Shown here: positions 26,635-39,848 of the stretch, in pieces
Numbering within the stretch: the stretch's first letter is position 1
Layout: each line of letters begins with the position of its first letter
Assembly: GCA_002633025.1 (NCBI GenBank)
Contig: NMRB01000117.1
Location: 62,001 to 126,000, forward strand
Direction of reading: 5' to 3'
Length of the DNA: 64,000 nt
Source: Notospermus geniculatus
Taxonomy: Eukaryota; Nemertea; Pilidiophora; Heteronemertea; Lineidae
Notes under the pieces: model-generated
Told to the model about the DNA's origin: nothing
The model's input: the letters and a program-made list of their open reading frames with translations, nothing else
Databases searched by the model: none
Program-made: the position numbers and the translations under genes

Positions 26635-29600
26635 TTTTCATGAAATTGATTGAATTCTCCTCATAGCTGACCAGCACTACCTTCATTGGACTTCATTTGT
26701 GTCAGGGTGGGGGTTTGTTGCTCCTGTTCCATCCAATACAACTTCATGAAAATCTGTTTCCGAAAAAAGGAATAGTAATTGCATATTCATTTTTCTCTCA
26801 CATTTTCATCCAGACACCTGACAAACCCACAAGATGTTGGATTGAAGAATCCAAGTTCCACGTTTTTTAGTACCTTGATTACATCAAAACCAACTGCTCA
26901 GAGGAGCTTTCACGCCTGCATTTGAGAGAACCAGTTTTTTGACGCAAGGAGAAAAACATCATGGACAGAAAAAGCAATCAGACAGCATCGGAATTCCGTA
27001 TTGCCAGAAGTCTGGGCATACATCACTCGTCCCATGCGGTGAATAAAAACAAGCGTTTGGACCATGATGAGAATCTGTGGGCAGGATTATGTTCCACAGA
27101 TTCGTGGGTCCTGGATGATATCAGTTTGACACAGCAGTGGAGGAAAAGTTCTGGAAATTTACAAGCATTTTGCAGCATGAGGAACCTGCGAACTATATGG
27201 CGCTGGAGAGCACTATGAGAGCTGGTGGTACCTCTTTTTTGACATTTCGTCCCTTTTGGACTGAATCAAGCAGGGGTCATTTTAGGCAAAAAACAGGCAT
27301 TTCCCAGTCAAAATTCAAAGAGATTTTTCGGGAGAGGGGCATTTCCCGGTCAATTTCAAAGATTTTCTCCCAACGGGGGGTATTCGGACCCCCCCCAACC
27401 CCCCTAGTGACGCCTATGATCAAGGACATCATGATCCAACGTTACAGCATGGTTTTGTTCTTTTTTCATCGTCTTTAGTTTGGTATCTACAACCACTCGC
27501 AGACTAATTCTGTGATAAATGAGCAATCCACTTGGGTACAAAAACGGCCAAAAGCTGCAAGACTCACCTTCAATGGGAGGTTTATCGCCAACATTCTGCT
27601 TCCATATTCACCAACGACATCACAGGTAGTGTAAGAATTCATCAAGATTATGTATAGGCACGTAAATTTTCAAGAACCTAAGTCACGGGCAGAAGAAACT
27701 GAATGCCAATATCATTATGTCTGTGCATGTTCCCAGTCCTCATTTTGGCCGAGTTAGTCCCAGTAAACAAACAATTACAAGCTAATTGTAAATAGACATC
27801 AGTGGGGTCTATTATCTGGAGATGAATCGTCTTACCAGGATGAAAGGGTGTTAAATCACAGTCTATTGTGTATGGAGTCTCAATATCAGGCCATTAATGG
27901 GATATCTGAGAAATTCACGGGCGGTTTGGGCCGCTTTCAGACGCAGTCAAGGGTGACGAGAATGACATTCACCGGTCAATTAAGTCATGAAAGCGCCTGT
28001 CCCAAAGGTACATGTACAACCATAATCAAATACCCACAACATCCATCAAGATATATGGGAGAATATAGGGAGTCTTGTGTTGACACTCGCATGCAAACTG
28101 GCATCAAATAGTTCTCCACCCCACCAATAGGGGGCAGTATCCAGAACAGCAGCACAAGTAGAATTTTCACTGCAACACTCAGTTGGTAATCCAATTCAAA
28201 CTACATGCAGTTCTTCTGTTGTAGAAATACCACTCCTAATTTCTCTACAATTCATGCCAGGCAAAAGTGACTGACGGGTGGATGATGATGAAGTCAATCA
28301 ATGCCGGATGCGACAAAAGAAGAACATGCTAACAGCGTTCGCCTGGAATACTAATTGGCGGATCAGATCCGGAAATTCACGATATAAAATATGGTAATCT
28401 AGTTTAGCTTGTAGAGAACACTGTGTTTCGCTCACTGCATCCTGTGAGGCATGCTCGTGGGCTGGCATGCCAGTGCAAATTGGCATGGTTTGATGAAAAT
28501 AGTGCACGTGCCTCAAGGATTCACCTCGTAGTCTCTGTGGAATATGATATGGTAAACTTCAATTGAAATCAACACTGAGAAAGCAATCCATAATGTTATC
28601 AGACTGGTCCCTATCCAAGATCAACAAAAACACATCGTGATATATCATGGCCAACGTTAACTTTGCCCTTTGCCTACGCACCCTTCAGCCAGCGAGGGTA
28701 AGTGTGATTGGAACGCTTGTCAGGCAAGATGGAAACATATGGCAGCCTTCATGTACGTGTACAATGAGTTTGGAAAGTTGGGACCCTATCCACAATGTGG
28801 TAAATCCCTCAGCATGTTTAGGGGAGGATCCCTGATCAGTCTGATCTTGAAGGAATTGTACTATAATTCCTCCAAGGTCTGATCCTCCATATACCCTGAA
28901 AACCTATTAGTACATATCAACAGAGAGCGCCAGTGTCTCTCTATTCCTCCATTTGGACCGGCGCCTCAAATTCAATAACCATTTTTGGAGGAGGAAACTT
29001 TGGTTTGAGGCTGATGCCACTGAATATTTGAATGTACTCTACCCCATGAACTTTATGAACTGCAGGGGATGTCTGCCTGAACCATATCCATCATATCCAC
29101 CATAGTGTTGTCCATCTCTTGGGTAAAGGCAACTGATCAGACTATATCATAACCGATAACCTGGATTAATGAAATTCTTGAGCCTCTAAACCCCACCAAT
29201 TTCATTCACTTATGCCCCCTCCCCTCCCATCTGACCCCCCTCCACATACACACAATGTATTCATAAGGTTAAGCCATCTGATCAGACAGATATTAACCTA
29301 TAGAAGATCGATACAGATTGGGAGATGGTCTCCATCCCTCGAGCACGCCAGCATCCACAGCCATACCTGATTCCCCCAAGTATAGCCAGTCTACCCGTAT
29401 GTCACATCACGAGCCTTAAGGTGCCTGATCAGATTGATCTTATCACAAACCTATAGAAGAAATCAATACAGAATATTCCCAGGCCACACTGATCGCAGAG
29501 CAAACTCATTTGATGCCAATTGTGGTCATGTCTCCTCCAATCCATCATTATATGGCTATCTTTATCAAATTAGGCTCCCTTTTATATGGCATATTTTCCC

Positions 29601-30474
29601 CGAAAACAAATTAGTGGCTGTGGTCAGCTGTTGTGTTCCTTGGGATGTAGATCACGGACTCATCTCATGTCGGTGTTTTGATATGGCTGTTAGGAGGAGA
29701 CAGTACGGACATTTGTTAGAAAGCGACAGACCTAAGGACATTGCTTTGTGGGGATTTGGACCAGGCGTTGCAAACTGGGAGTAAAAGAGATCTGAGATAA
29801 GATCCAGATGAGATATGGGCCACAATTCTTGTGAGGAAAGGATGTATCTGGTACAATATCTCCTGCACAGAGATGTGCAGGAGGAAAACCAATTTATGCA
29901 GAGGCATTAGTCACTTTGAAACAAAAAGATCTAAACGTTTGAAGTTAGGTATTTTTGAAGGCACTGGCGTTTGAAGCGTAGTACAGCTCAAATCTCAATC
30001 AAAAGAAAACCCATCCACGTATCTCACTGCAAGCTTCTTTGATAACTTTGTGTCCTCTTCGTATTCCACCACAAAAACATTGAAATTCGTTCAATTTTCC
30101 AATGATCAGAATAGAAGCTCAACATGAGAGGACCGAAAAAATCAACCTGCCGGGCAGTCCAGGTGCTTTAATTGCCAGGATGGAACTCATCCGTCAATGC
30201 CATTCAATAACAGATTGAACCCAAGTGAAGCTGACACACGAAACGTCTACCAAGCGAATTACAGGATTTGAAAGAATTGATCACTGCGCATGCTGGGATT
30301 GATTAGCAAATCCCGATGACAAGATACCATGATCTGAAAATCATTACAAGACCAATCTTCATGGTGTAAAGCAGATTTTGCGGTGCGATGATGTGCTGGA
30401 CAGCAGTATTGGTAGATCATGGACTCTGGCTGATTCCTCATAGATTGGTAGATTCTGGACTCACCACAGCAATG
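26635..30474. other. Mostly unannotated
   Basis: A minus-strand donor-like site follows CCCATTGAAG near 27567 (GTGAGT), and the preceding 28 nt read NVGDKPPIE after a weak acceptor. A C-rich repeat-like tract ends in CCTAGTGACGCCTATGA near 27400-27420. No gene is supported. Confidence 0.38.
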
Positions 30475-30690
30475 CCAGCTTCTGAACTCTTATTCCTCAC
30501 TGTAGCATTGGCAGCTTCTGCACTCTGGGTCCTCACTGTAGCATTGGCAGCTTCTGTACTCTGGGTCCTGACTGTAGCATTGGCAGCTTCTGCACTCTGG
30601 TTTGGCAGTTTCTGGACTCTGGTTCCTCACTACAGCATTGGCAGATTTTGGAGATTGTGGATGCTACACAACAGCACTCACAGAGTTTGG
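30475..30690. repeat. Minisatellite, unit about 36 bp
   Basis: CACTGTAGCATTGGCAGCTT and CTGCACTCTGGGTCCT alternate in about four to five units. The unit length is a multiple of three, so frames stay open on both strands (12-residue repeats), which explains the overlapping open frames. Confidence 0.8.
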
Positions 30691-31327
30691 ACTCTGGTTG
30701 TTCACTCAGAGCTTCCATTCCACTTCAGCAATGTGATCACCAATGCTTTATCCTGTCAACCCCTTCCATCCTTGCAAAGGATAACTGCACTAAACATTCC
30801 TTGAAGCAATACTTCAACAGAGCACATGGAAGGTTCAAAAGATCTCAAATACACTCTGACATTGCCATGCTCATCATAAAGTGGTGATCTCAGTCCAACA
30901 CATTTTCCTGACGGCAAATATCATGAAAAAAACATCCGAACCACACACATCAGGACGTGAATACGATACCACAGCAGTGATCCTGCCACTCATTCCAGCT
31001 CACCGCCTTCATCCAGGGTGGACCATCAATAAAATATGATGCTATTGAGATGAACACCAAGGAAGAAATCAATGGCAATGTGGGGACATTCAATCCGAGG
31101 AAAAAATTCACATAAAAACACATTTCAAACTTCGCCGACGGTCCGCCCACCGATCGAATGAATCATGCAAAAAACAAACACTGGTGCATGATGACCGTTG
31201 AGTAATAGGATGATTGCTGTCCTTCGGGATTATTTTTTATGATTCTTGCTGCGCACATGGCACGCCATCCACGAGCAGAAGCTTTTTATGTTATAACAAT
31301 CTGCAAAGTCTATCAGCAGCAAGTCAT

Positions 31328-31449
31328 TGGCTGGTATTCATAAAGATTAGCAAATGCTTTTACTTAAGATTTACACAGCAAGGACTAATGTAAATGCACT
31401 GCAATACTTGAAGTAAAAGCAATTGCTACCTTTTATGAATATCAGCCAT
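31328..31449. mobile_element. Foldback MITE, about 120 bp
   Basis: TGGCTGGTATTCATAAAG at the left is matched inversely by TTTATGAATATCAGCCA at the right, with internal complementary segments containing GCTTTTACTT. No open frame. Confidence 0.7.
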
Positions 31450-31594
31450 TGTTTTTGCCAGTGACGTGCTTGCTCTGTGTGCTATCAGCGCTTTGTGCTG
31501 AGCAACACAGTGCCCGTCTCAGATATGATTCCATTGGTAACTTGTGTCTGCAACCATTTCTCACAATCTTCTTTCAGCTTCCAAAGTGATGCTG

Positions 31595-31770
31595 TCGAAA
31601 CATATAACACCTGTCCTCTGAGGTTTCAGGTTTGATTCCTGGTCGGACCTGGTACTACCTTGATAGAGAGGGCGAATCACTCTGACAGCGCAGGTTTCCT
31701 TCGGGAACTCCAACTTCTTCCCACAATACAAAATTACCCACATGGAATGTGAGATTGTATAAAGAGCCAC
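31595..31770 (+). mobile_element. tRNA-derived SINE, copy 1 of a three-copy family
   Basis: A box-B-like GGTTTGATTCC at 31629-31639 is followed by AGAGAGGG, a GCAGGTTTCCTTC block and ACTTCTTCCC, in the same order as the copies at 34.7 and 39.65 kb. The 5' part is diverged. Confidence 0.55.
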
Positions 31771-32538
31771 TTATGAGTCAGGTTTAATCGAGACTCAATC
31801 TCAACATTCTCAATTTCTCACCATCAATTGAAGAGGATAAAGCGACTTAGAAAGTATGTGATATAATGTTCTCAACTTTCTCAGTGTAACATCACACCAA
31901 TCGGGCAACCATGAATGCTCTTGCTTGAGAGTTCTCATCAGTATTATACAGGGTAGAAAAGGCTGCTGCCGACACTGATTGAAATGCCATCTGTATTTCT
32001 GGAGCAGAATCACCCAGTCAACACAGAGGCATCAGTTGAAGGCATCATCAAAGGAGTCTTCAACAAAAACCTACAGAACATATTGCCTTCCCTTGCCCGT
32101 GTAGGTGTGACCAAATTGAACAATCTCAATCAAATCGATATTTAGGACGAGACAACAGCCAAAAGGCACTGCTATTCCCTGTCCACCTCAATGGGATTAC
32201 CCTGGGGTGACATAGGAAGTTAATTTGCTCAAGCAAGGTGTTGATCACTTTACACGTCCCTGGATACTATGTCTACTGTGTCTTTGTCTTCAGAAGAGAC
32301 ATCTTTGAAAGCAAATCAGACGACTGCCAAGAGAAATCTGCCTTCGTTTGAATCGAGACAGTCTACATCTATGTCTGGACATGAGTTCTCTAAGGATAGT
32401 ATTCATGCTGAATAGGGAATCCCTCCGAAGAGGAAATCAGATCACTGCTTCATTGATGTCCATTTACTTTGTTGGCACTGACCTGCAACATGTTTTTTTG
32501 CTTTCCTTCAAAGTTTGTCTGACAGTATCTTAACCTGG

Positions 32539-32620
32539 GGCCTGTTTCATAAAGTGATTTTAAGCTAATGGTACCATTAACTTGGTACCATTAGCTTAAA
32601 GTCACTTTATGAAACAGGCC
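32539..32620. mobile_element. 82-bp near-perfect palindrome (MITE)
   Basis: GGCCTGTTTCATAAAGTGA and TAAGCTAATGGTACCA are matched inversely by the right half with one mismatch over about 38 bp. GGCCTGTTTCATAAAG-type ends are familiar from foldback elements of several marine invertebrates (recalled, not checked). Confidence 0.75.
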
Positions 32621-33090
32621 ACAGGTAAGTGTTAGAGTAGGCCTAGCCTTGCTTATACATCTCAAAGTGTTGTTTTCATGTAAAATACAGCAACCAAGTT
32701 TTTGAAGAAAACCCTCCAAATGTGGATTGGAACTCTGACCCTCTTCAAAACTCAAATGTGCCACCCAACGAAACGTCCAAGCCTTCACATCCCCTTGTCC
32801 ACAAGTGTTTGTTAAGTTGCTTTTTAACAACGGACACAATATTTCAAAGCCTGCTTGAGTTGAAGGAAAGAAACTTGTCCCAGACTGTTGAGCAAAGATG
32901 CATGGGAAAACAGAATATGGTTCAACTTGAGTCCCATTCAACAAACGAACGTTAGTTATGAAGCGTTTCTTTTCTTCACCTTTTAAGTTCTTGGCCCAAA
33001 TATGTCTCTTTCTCCCATCGGAATGTTTCATTTGAAGGGGAATTTCCATCAGTACTCAACAGGCTAACAGAATTTCAAACAAGAACTTAC

Positions 33091-33178
33091 CAAGCTATCA
33101 GGAACACATAGCTTCCATATCCTTCCGTCACGCCTGCAACCACTCGTGTGCGGAATCCAAAATTTACTGAGATACTTT
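33091..33178 (-). CDS. Candidate 88-nt exon with strong splice sites
   Basis: The minus strand shows a strong acceptor (CCTTTTGTACCTGATTTCCTCAG) and a GTAAGT donor after ...ATAGCTTG. Two of the three frames are open, reading either SVNFGFRTRVVAGVTEGYG or KFWIPHTSGCRRDG. The phase-0 frame hits a TAA, so it cannot follow the 42.9-kb exon directly without an intervening exon. It could belong to the same minus-strand gene or be a non-coding exon. No domain is identified. A 152-codon minus-strand open frame begins 42 bp further on (33049 down to 32591), but it runs into the palindromic element at 32.5-32.6 kb and its length is within chance expectation. Confidence 0.27.
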
Positions 33179-34708
33179 CTGAGGAAATCAGGTACAAAAG
33201 GAAACACCTTTGGCTACCGTTAAAACATAAGGTTCATCAAATATTGATCCGAGATAAATTGACACGAATAGCTTTGACAAGTTCATTAAATTTCACTTCG
33301 GTTGACTTAAGTGACATCCACATTAGTGTGCAGCAAAGAAGCATATTTTGAGAGATCTCCATCAACATTAATGACATCTTCACACGAAGACATTAGAAAG
33401 AATCATGAGATAGAAATTTCAAGTGCGTGATGTGTTTAGCGGTATTCTAATTTTTCCATCGCGGTGAGTGATGGCTTTAGAAGTAAAAACAGTATCAAGA
33501 GAAAGGCAGATGTGGGGTTGGGTTTTTTACTGGATTAGCTGAAATTGACAAGCTCCCACCCTTCCCACACCTCTTCACGGTCCTGCCCCATCCAGCCAGC
33601 ATCACTGAATCTGCAAATTCCAATGATTTGAACAATGAGAGAATAGTCCAGCAATATTGGAACCTTTGTGGTAAATTTGTCCAAGGTCCTCTTACCATCT
33701 TGGAATATCAACACGTGAGTGAAGTGTGGTCTGAAGGCATTGTGATATGAACCCTTGATGGTTCAAGATGCTCTTCACTGGAGATTGTTTTGTTTTTTAT
33801 TACACCACCTTTGGCTGATTTTCAAATCGTTACAGGAGGGCACAAGACTACTGCAAGCATAATTCTAGTGATAGATCAATTGCTTTGATATATAATAATC
33901 AAATTTGCCAGTCATTGGAGACATCAAGGAAGCTGATGGTAATTGTGAATAAGATAACATAAACAACCCTTGAGCGATTTGAAAAATGAAGTCAAAACAT
34001 TCAATGAGGCATGAAGTAGGGATGTGAAAGGCATGGTGTCATGTTGATTAATTCTGTTAGATTATGACATGATGGAAAGGGGCAATTCAGAGCTGACAGG
34101 ATCTGCCATGCAGAGGAAGATTACCAGCCACATCCAAGTAGTGGCACTGCTTCGAGATTTTTCTGCAAGTTGGCTCTCAATGGCAATTTACCATTGTTGT
34201 TTTAGGATTTGCACTGAGACCAATGACACAAACAACTATCCATAGTTTTTGATAATTGAGTTGCCCATAGAGAGCCAATCTGCATGAGAAAATTCACGTG
34301 AAGCAGCTTCCTTTAGAAGGATTCTTTGACAGAAGACTAGAGTGATGTGAACTTTGGAATGAAGGGTTAAACCAGGAGACAGAATCAACTGCTTTGTATT
34401 CCAAATGTACGTGACATCACAAATAATGCAAGCAGAAGTGATTCGCAATGAATCCTTGATCAAGCTGTGAGAGGCTGAGATATAATGTCAGTTCAAAGGA
34501 AGAAACCAGACTGCTGCATTGTGTACACGGTCTGATCGTGGAATGTATGGAAAAAGTCACATTGCTTTTTTAGAGCGCTGGCTGAATGTGTTTCTCTCTG
34601 ATCGGAATACTGATGATGAGGGAAGACTAGGATCAAAACACAGTCATCAGAATCACTTAGATAAGATATCAGCCAACGGTACAACAATGGCAAGATGTAG
34701 TGTATGGG
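33179..34708. other. No supported feature
   Basis: Only short open frames, with no recognisable repeat. Confidence 0.4.
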
Positions 34709-34895
34709 CTGCGAGAGTGGTGCAATGGAAACATCAGTCCTGTCACTGCTGAGGTTCTGGGTTCGATCCCCAGTTTGGATCCATTCTTCATGTGACAGAG
34801 AGGGTTACTTCTTTGAAGTGCACGGTTTCTCTGGGCACTTTGGTTTCTTCTTGCTGTAATTTATTTGCCCAATATTTTCTATAGAGCCAAAAAAT
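34709..34895 (+). mobile_element. tRNA-derived SINE, copy 2
   Basis: A tRNA-like head has an A-box-like GAGAGTGGTGCAATGG and a box B GGTTCGATCC at about 34760-34769. The body has AGAGAGGGTTACTTC and CGGTTTCTCTGGGCACTTTG, then an AT-rich tail. It shares head and body with the 39.65-kb copy. It is not a functional tRNA gene because the cloverleaf is incomplete and the head runs into the SINE body. Confidence 0.8.
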
Positions 34896-37159
34896 TCTTT
34901 TAAATGTACATCTCTTCATGCTCGACAACGCCTGGTAAGTTAATTTCAAGTCATTAAATGGAATGCCTTTCAATAGAGCACATCCTGATCATGTTGCTTT
35001 CACCATCCCCAACATAAATCTACCAACACTAAAGAATGAATAGCCAATTAAGTCAAAATGACTTGAACTGATGGATTATATTGAACCGTATCAATGTGAG
35101 CACTTGTGGCATGGTTTTAATGAGAAAGAAGATAAAAGCCAAGGCATGCTTGAAGCCACACCGCTGATGGGCTATTAGCTTAGGCTTCCGGGTCACTTGT
35201 AGCTGCCGACCACACCCAGTACTTCACATATTCCAAGGCAGATACTCATTTGTTAACATATGTGAAGGATGCAATGGAATGAAATGATGGTGCTACACCT
35301 ACTTTAACCCTTGGATCCGAGTTCTTTTAGAAAATTTCTTTCAGCACATTTATGTAGTTTGTCAAGAACATGATGTGCAGATAGCAGCGTTCCCCTTTTT
35401 ACCCCCTGAAATCCCCCTTTTTTCCCCAGACTTTGCCCGCTATGCCCCTGAATGAGGGCCTTCTCTCTGCCAAAATTGTAATTTAAAATGGAGAATGTTG
35501 GTGTTCAATAAGAGGTATCCGAGTCTGATACTGGTACATGTTGATGTATGAAAATGGTCATCATGTTGCAGACTGGATAACTGCAACACATGGAAGTAAT
35601 TTCCATGATATTCATCAATTTCCATACCAACTATTCCTTCATTCATATTCTGAATGCATATTTGGAACCACTTCACCATTCCACCAGATCAAACCATTAG
35701 GTCAAGCCTTCTTCACATTCTGCTAGTTATATGTAAATACACAGCACCGTTGCCAACCCAACATGGCAAATACTTCCTGTTTGATGCTTGATGGAATGGA
35801 ACAAGAGGAAAACACGCATATGTCCTTCCACAGTGTCAATGTTAGAGATATCATATGACAAACGTTGCCAGGTGTCTTAAAAGAACACCTTCCCTGCTCA
35901 AAGTGTCGAGGGAACAACACAGTGCACTTATATCACCAAATTTGGTGTTCTGTCACTGTTGTCACCAGATCTGATGATGATAATGTAAGATTACTGAAGT
36001 AAAGAAGAATCTTTCAGAATATCACTTACAGTTCTTTATGCAAGGATCAACAACCAAAAGTCTCGCTTCATAAAAATTTGATACAACTAGCCGAATGCCA
36101 GAAGTTAGCATTAGCAGTTGATGTGCAAACTTTATACCACAGACTTTTGACAAACCATTCAGTTCTTTTTTATTTACACGATACCACTGCACGTCTCTGG
36201 ATTGCTACATTGCCACTTAGCATTCATCCCACATTTCATGGGCTACTTTGTATTCAAGGAGATCCCCTTCATTTATTCTAAAAGAATGCACATCAACAGC
36301 AGACCTATTAGTGATAGACCTATCTTAAACATAGAAGACTTCCACACGCAATCCTCCATCATTATTCCTTTACAGACAGTGGCTGCTAATTGCTGAATGC
36401 TGTCCACAGATTTATCTGATCAGTCAATACCCAGAGGCGCTCGCCTTACTTGCACTAACTTGTAGTTTGCATGACACTGGCCATAATTTCACCAAACATG
36501 CAATCCTTCATTGTCAGCGTTTTGCACTTGCCGCATTTAACTTGCCGCAGATGCCATTAAATAAACATAAAAACACAGTAAGAATGGTGTGTATGATATC
36601 AAAAGGCGATGGCAGAGAACACCATGATTCTTTTTAAGTGGACAAGTCCAAGCAGACACTGTGTGAACCATAACATGTTCACTGGTAACATCTGAACAAC
36701 ATACCTGACCAACTGAACATGATCTTTTGATCCTATATTATACACTAGCCAATTCTTTTTGCAACATTAGCAACATTTAAACAACATGTTGGAAAACTCT
36801 TTTCCCGTACACACTTGACAACATTTGCCCAACAAGGTGATGTAATGCTGAATGTTGTATAAATGTTGTGTACACAACCCCACAAAGCCAAAATATCATT
36901 AAAAGCACTTTCATGCACATGAGATGTTTGGGATTGCAATGCACGACATGCAGTATTGACACAACCAATGTGGGAGTGAAAGCAAAGGATGATATCCTTG
37001 CCTGGACAATGTGGAAGGTTGGGAGTAGAATGCAACTTAGGATGTGATCTCTGCCGATTGCTGAAAAGAGTTGAAGGCATTGAAAAAGGAATTCAAAACT
37101 TCATGTGGCAAAATCCTAAGCCATAAATGCCACAGCAATATCGCTTGGTATAAGTGATG
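34896..37159. other. Mostly unannotated
   Basis: AT-rich sequence with a 111-codon minus frame (36745-37080) over a region rich in CAACATTT/AAATGTTG words, probably an old repeat. An oligo-pyrimidine stretch lies at 35390-35440. Confidence 0.38.
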
Positions 37160-37715
37160 GTGCTGGATGAAGTTATCACACCTGTATTACTCACTATAAT
37201 GAAGAAGTGGTGTTGAAAGAAATGGTCACATCTTTGCTACAAAGGTGTAAGTAATGGTGTTGGAATAATGATCACATCTTTGTTATTCAGTCAGTGTAAG
37301 AAATTGTGTTGGAAGAAATGATGACACCTTTGTTGCTGTAAGTAATGGTGTTGGAAGAAATGGCCACACCTTTGTTGCTGTAGATGTAAATGGTGTTGGA
37401 AGAAGTGGTCACACCTTTGTTGCTGTAGGTCTAAGTAATGGTGTTGGAAGAAATGGTCACACCTTTATTGCTGAATGTGTATGTAATGGCATTGGAAGAT
37501 ATGGTCACACCTTTGTTGCTGTAGGTGGAAGTAATGGCATTGGAAGAAATGGTCACACCTTTGTTGGTGTTGGCGTAAGTAATGGCAATGGAAGAAATGG
37601 TCACACCTATGTTGCTGTAGGTGTAAATAATGGCATTGGAAGAAATGGTCACACCTTTGTTGCTGTAGGTGTAAGTAACGATGTTGGAAGAAATGATCAC
37701 ACACTGTTGCACAGT
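37160..37715. repeat. Minisatellite, unit about 48 bp
   Basis: About ten degenerate units contain TGGAAGAAATGGTCACACC and TTTGTTGCTGTAGGTGTAAG. From about 37430 the unit is a regular 48 bp, giving a 16-residue repeat (GVTISSNAITYTYSNK) in one minus frame of 103 codons. The openness follows from the unit length, so coding is not claimed. Confidence 0.88.
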
Positions 37716-39648
37716 AGAAGTATTGCTGAAGTAAGAAACCATTGCACTAACCTACCTTAAATGACACATCCATCAATCCACAATGATTCAGTTCAATGTT
37801 TCATGTATTCAAGTGGACATCATTACATTCAGTGCAGAAAATCCAGACAACAGAAAACCACTATCCACATAGGATACATTCCCTTTCCTGCCTGGCTAAC
37901 ATTCTGATAAACACTGAAAGCTTGCCAAAAAATTCTCGCTGGTAATCAGTTGGTAACTCAGTTTACAAGATTTCTGCCAACACTTAATTGTATTACCCAC
38001 ACAGCTACAAAAACAGAAGACACATAAATAATAGAATTTAAAGAATGATGAAGTCAAAGTCAGTCAATGCCGGTCACAATCAATACTAGCTTGAAGGCAT
38101 CTTGTCTTTATGTATCTCACAAGATCCACACCCAATACCTGTACATCATTTGTAATGTCATATACATGGTTAGTTCAAGATGAGAGGTTTGGTTGAAACC
38201 ACAAATATAAGGGTAGCATCTGCCTGTCATTGATTTTTGATACCATAATATGATTCTTGTATTGGTTGTTAGATCATCTGAGTAAATTCAAAGGACATAG
38301 AGGAGACAAGTGACTTTGATGAAGACAGGTGAGGCTAAAGTGAGGGGTGGACTCTGGATTCGTATGACAGCCGATTAGGTTTCCACCACATTCAGCAGCA
38401 TTTGAGTTGCTGCATCTGAATGTTTCCATACCAGTGCATTTCACTATGATCCTGAAATTAACATACCATCCTCCCCGTTCAGTCCCACCCCTTCCTGTCT
38501 AGGAAGATGTATGATTATCTGAATACCATTAATTCAACATGAATACCACTATTTTAGCTTAAGGCATCATCCTTTTGAAACTGATTTACCATAATAAAAA
38601 TATACAACAATAGTCAAAACATCAAATGAAAGAGGTGATCATTTTTATATATGCCAGTCACATGGTGATAAATACAAATACGTGTACTTCTATCATTTTC
38701 ATAGGTCACAAAAGTCATAATTACCCCTTGTAATAAAATACAATGGGGTTATCCATTTGGTCACATGATGACTTATAGAGCAGAGGTGACACCTTTTTGA
38801 GGCTCACTGTTCGAGAGATGCGGTTCACCAAGCACAGCCAATCACACCTTGAATCATCATGAATAATAGGTGGCGTGTCTGTACTATAAGTCCAAACACA
38901 CGCATATTCTCGCGTGGTCTGCTTCACCGTGGATAACCCCATTGCAGGCAATGTCATGAAGATTACACCAGTCACATGAAAACTTCCTTGTTCCTAACCT
39001 CCTAAAATGGCTGATCTTTCCCCAATTCGAACCTGGAAGCTAAACGTACAGTGCTGCCAGTCCAGAGGGCTCCTGAGTCGAAGGGAAAGCGATGATGTTA
39101 AAACTCACTCTCACACAACCTTCCTTGCATCCACAACACCAGTGGACACAGTCTTATAGCGCAGGGCCAAAGTACTGGAAGGAATCTGTAGGTTTCTTGA
39201 AGAAATCCATTTTCTTCTCGTGGAAGATTCCTTCCAAATTCTTGCCACTGCTTTGAATGCCAGGTTCTTGGTCACTGAGTGTCCATCTTTGTGCACACCA
39301 GAGAGATCCGACTCCTACGGTGACAGAAGGTGCTTTTCACCATTTTTTTTGATACAGTCGTCTAGGTCTTGGTCTCGAGGAAATGGTACATAGTATGGTT
39401 GAGTGCACCATTTTACCTAACCAAGTGCAACAGAAACTCCTCCCTTCCCTGTAGGCATGTGAACAAGAGATCTCCTTCACAACTGAATTAACAAACCTCT
39501 CACATAATAATTCATTGCTATGATGGGAAGAACATTGATTGATTGAGACAATAAGTATCATCATATAATCTGATCAAGCAGGTGGACCCAGTTCTCCTGT
39601 GATTGTCATTGTCATCTGACCACTGTCTTTGGTACATCAGGCAACCAC
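37716..39648. other. Mostly unannotated
   Basis: The phrase TCAATGCCGG with preceding ATGATGAAGTCA occurs near 38047-38075 and again near 28287-28307, so a dispersed repeat is present. No gene is supported. Confidence 0.38.
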
Positions 39649-39846
39649 GGGCAGTCAGAGTGGTGCAGTGGAAACATCAGCGCCTGTCACCTCTGAGGGC
39701 TCAGGTTCGATCCCCAGTCAGACTGCTCTTCATGCGAAAGAGAGGATGACTCATGTTTGACGGTGCAGGTTTTCCTCTGGCAATCAAGTTTCCTCCCGCC
39801 GTAGATAAATCGTCCAATGTTGTCCGAAGAGGCTCATAACTGATAA
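39649..39846 (+). mobile_element. tRNA-derived SINE, copy 3
   Basis: Head CAGAGTGGTGCAGTGGAAAC, box B GGTTCGATCC at 39704-39713, and body with AGAGAGGATGACTC, GCAGGTTTTCCTCTGGCAAT and TTTCCTCCCGCC. This is the best preserved of the three copies. Its tail abuts a TA-flanked inverted-repeat element, so an open frame across both (39701-39961 minus) is a chimera of two repeats. Confidence 0.85.
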
Positions 39847-39848
39847 TA

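Noticed and set aside
32591-33049. 152-codon minus-strand frame beginning with a charged segment
   Set aside because: Starts right after a stop, runs into the palindromic element at 32.54-32.62 kb and has no homology I recognise. Noted only within the exon entry.
34709-34785. tRNA-gene-like sequence
   Set aside because: A and B boxes are present, but there is no complete cloverleaf or acceptor stem. It continues into a SINE body shared with other copies.
36745-37080. 111-codon minus frame
   Set aside because: Overlaps a region of recurring CAACATTT words that looks like an old repeat, with no domain.
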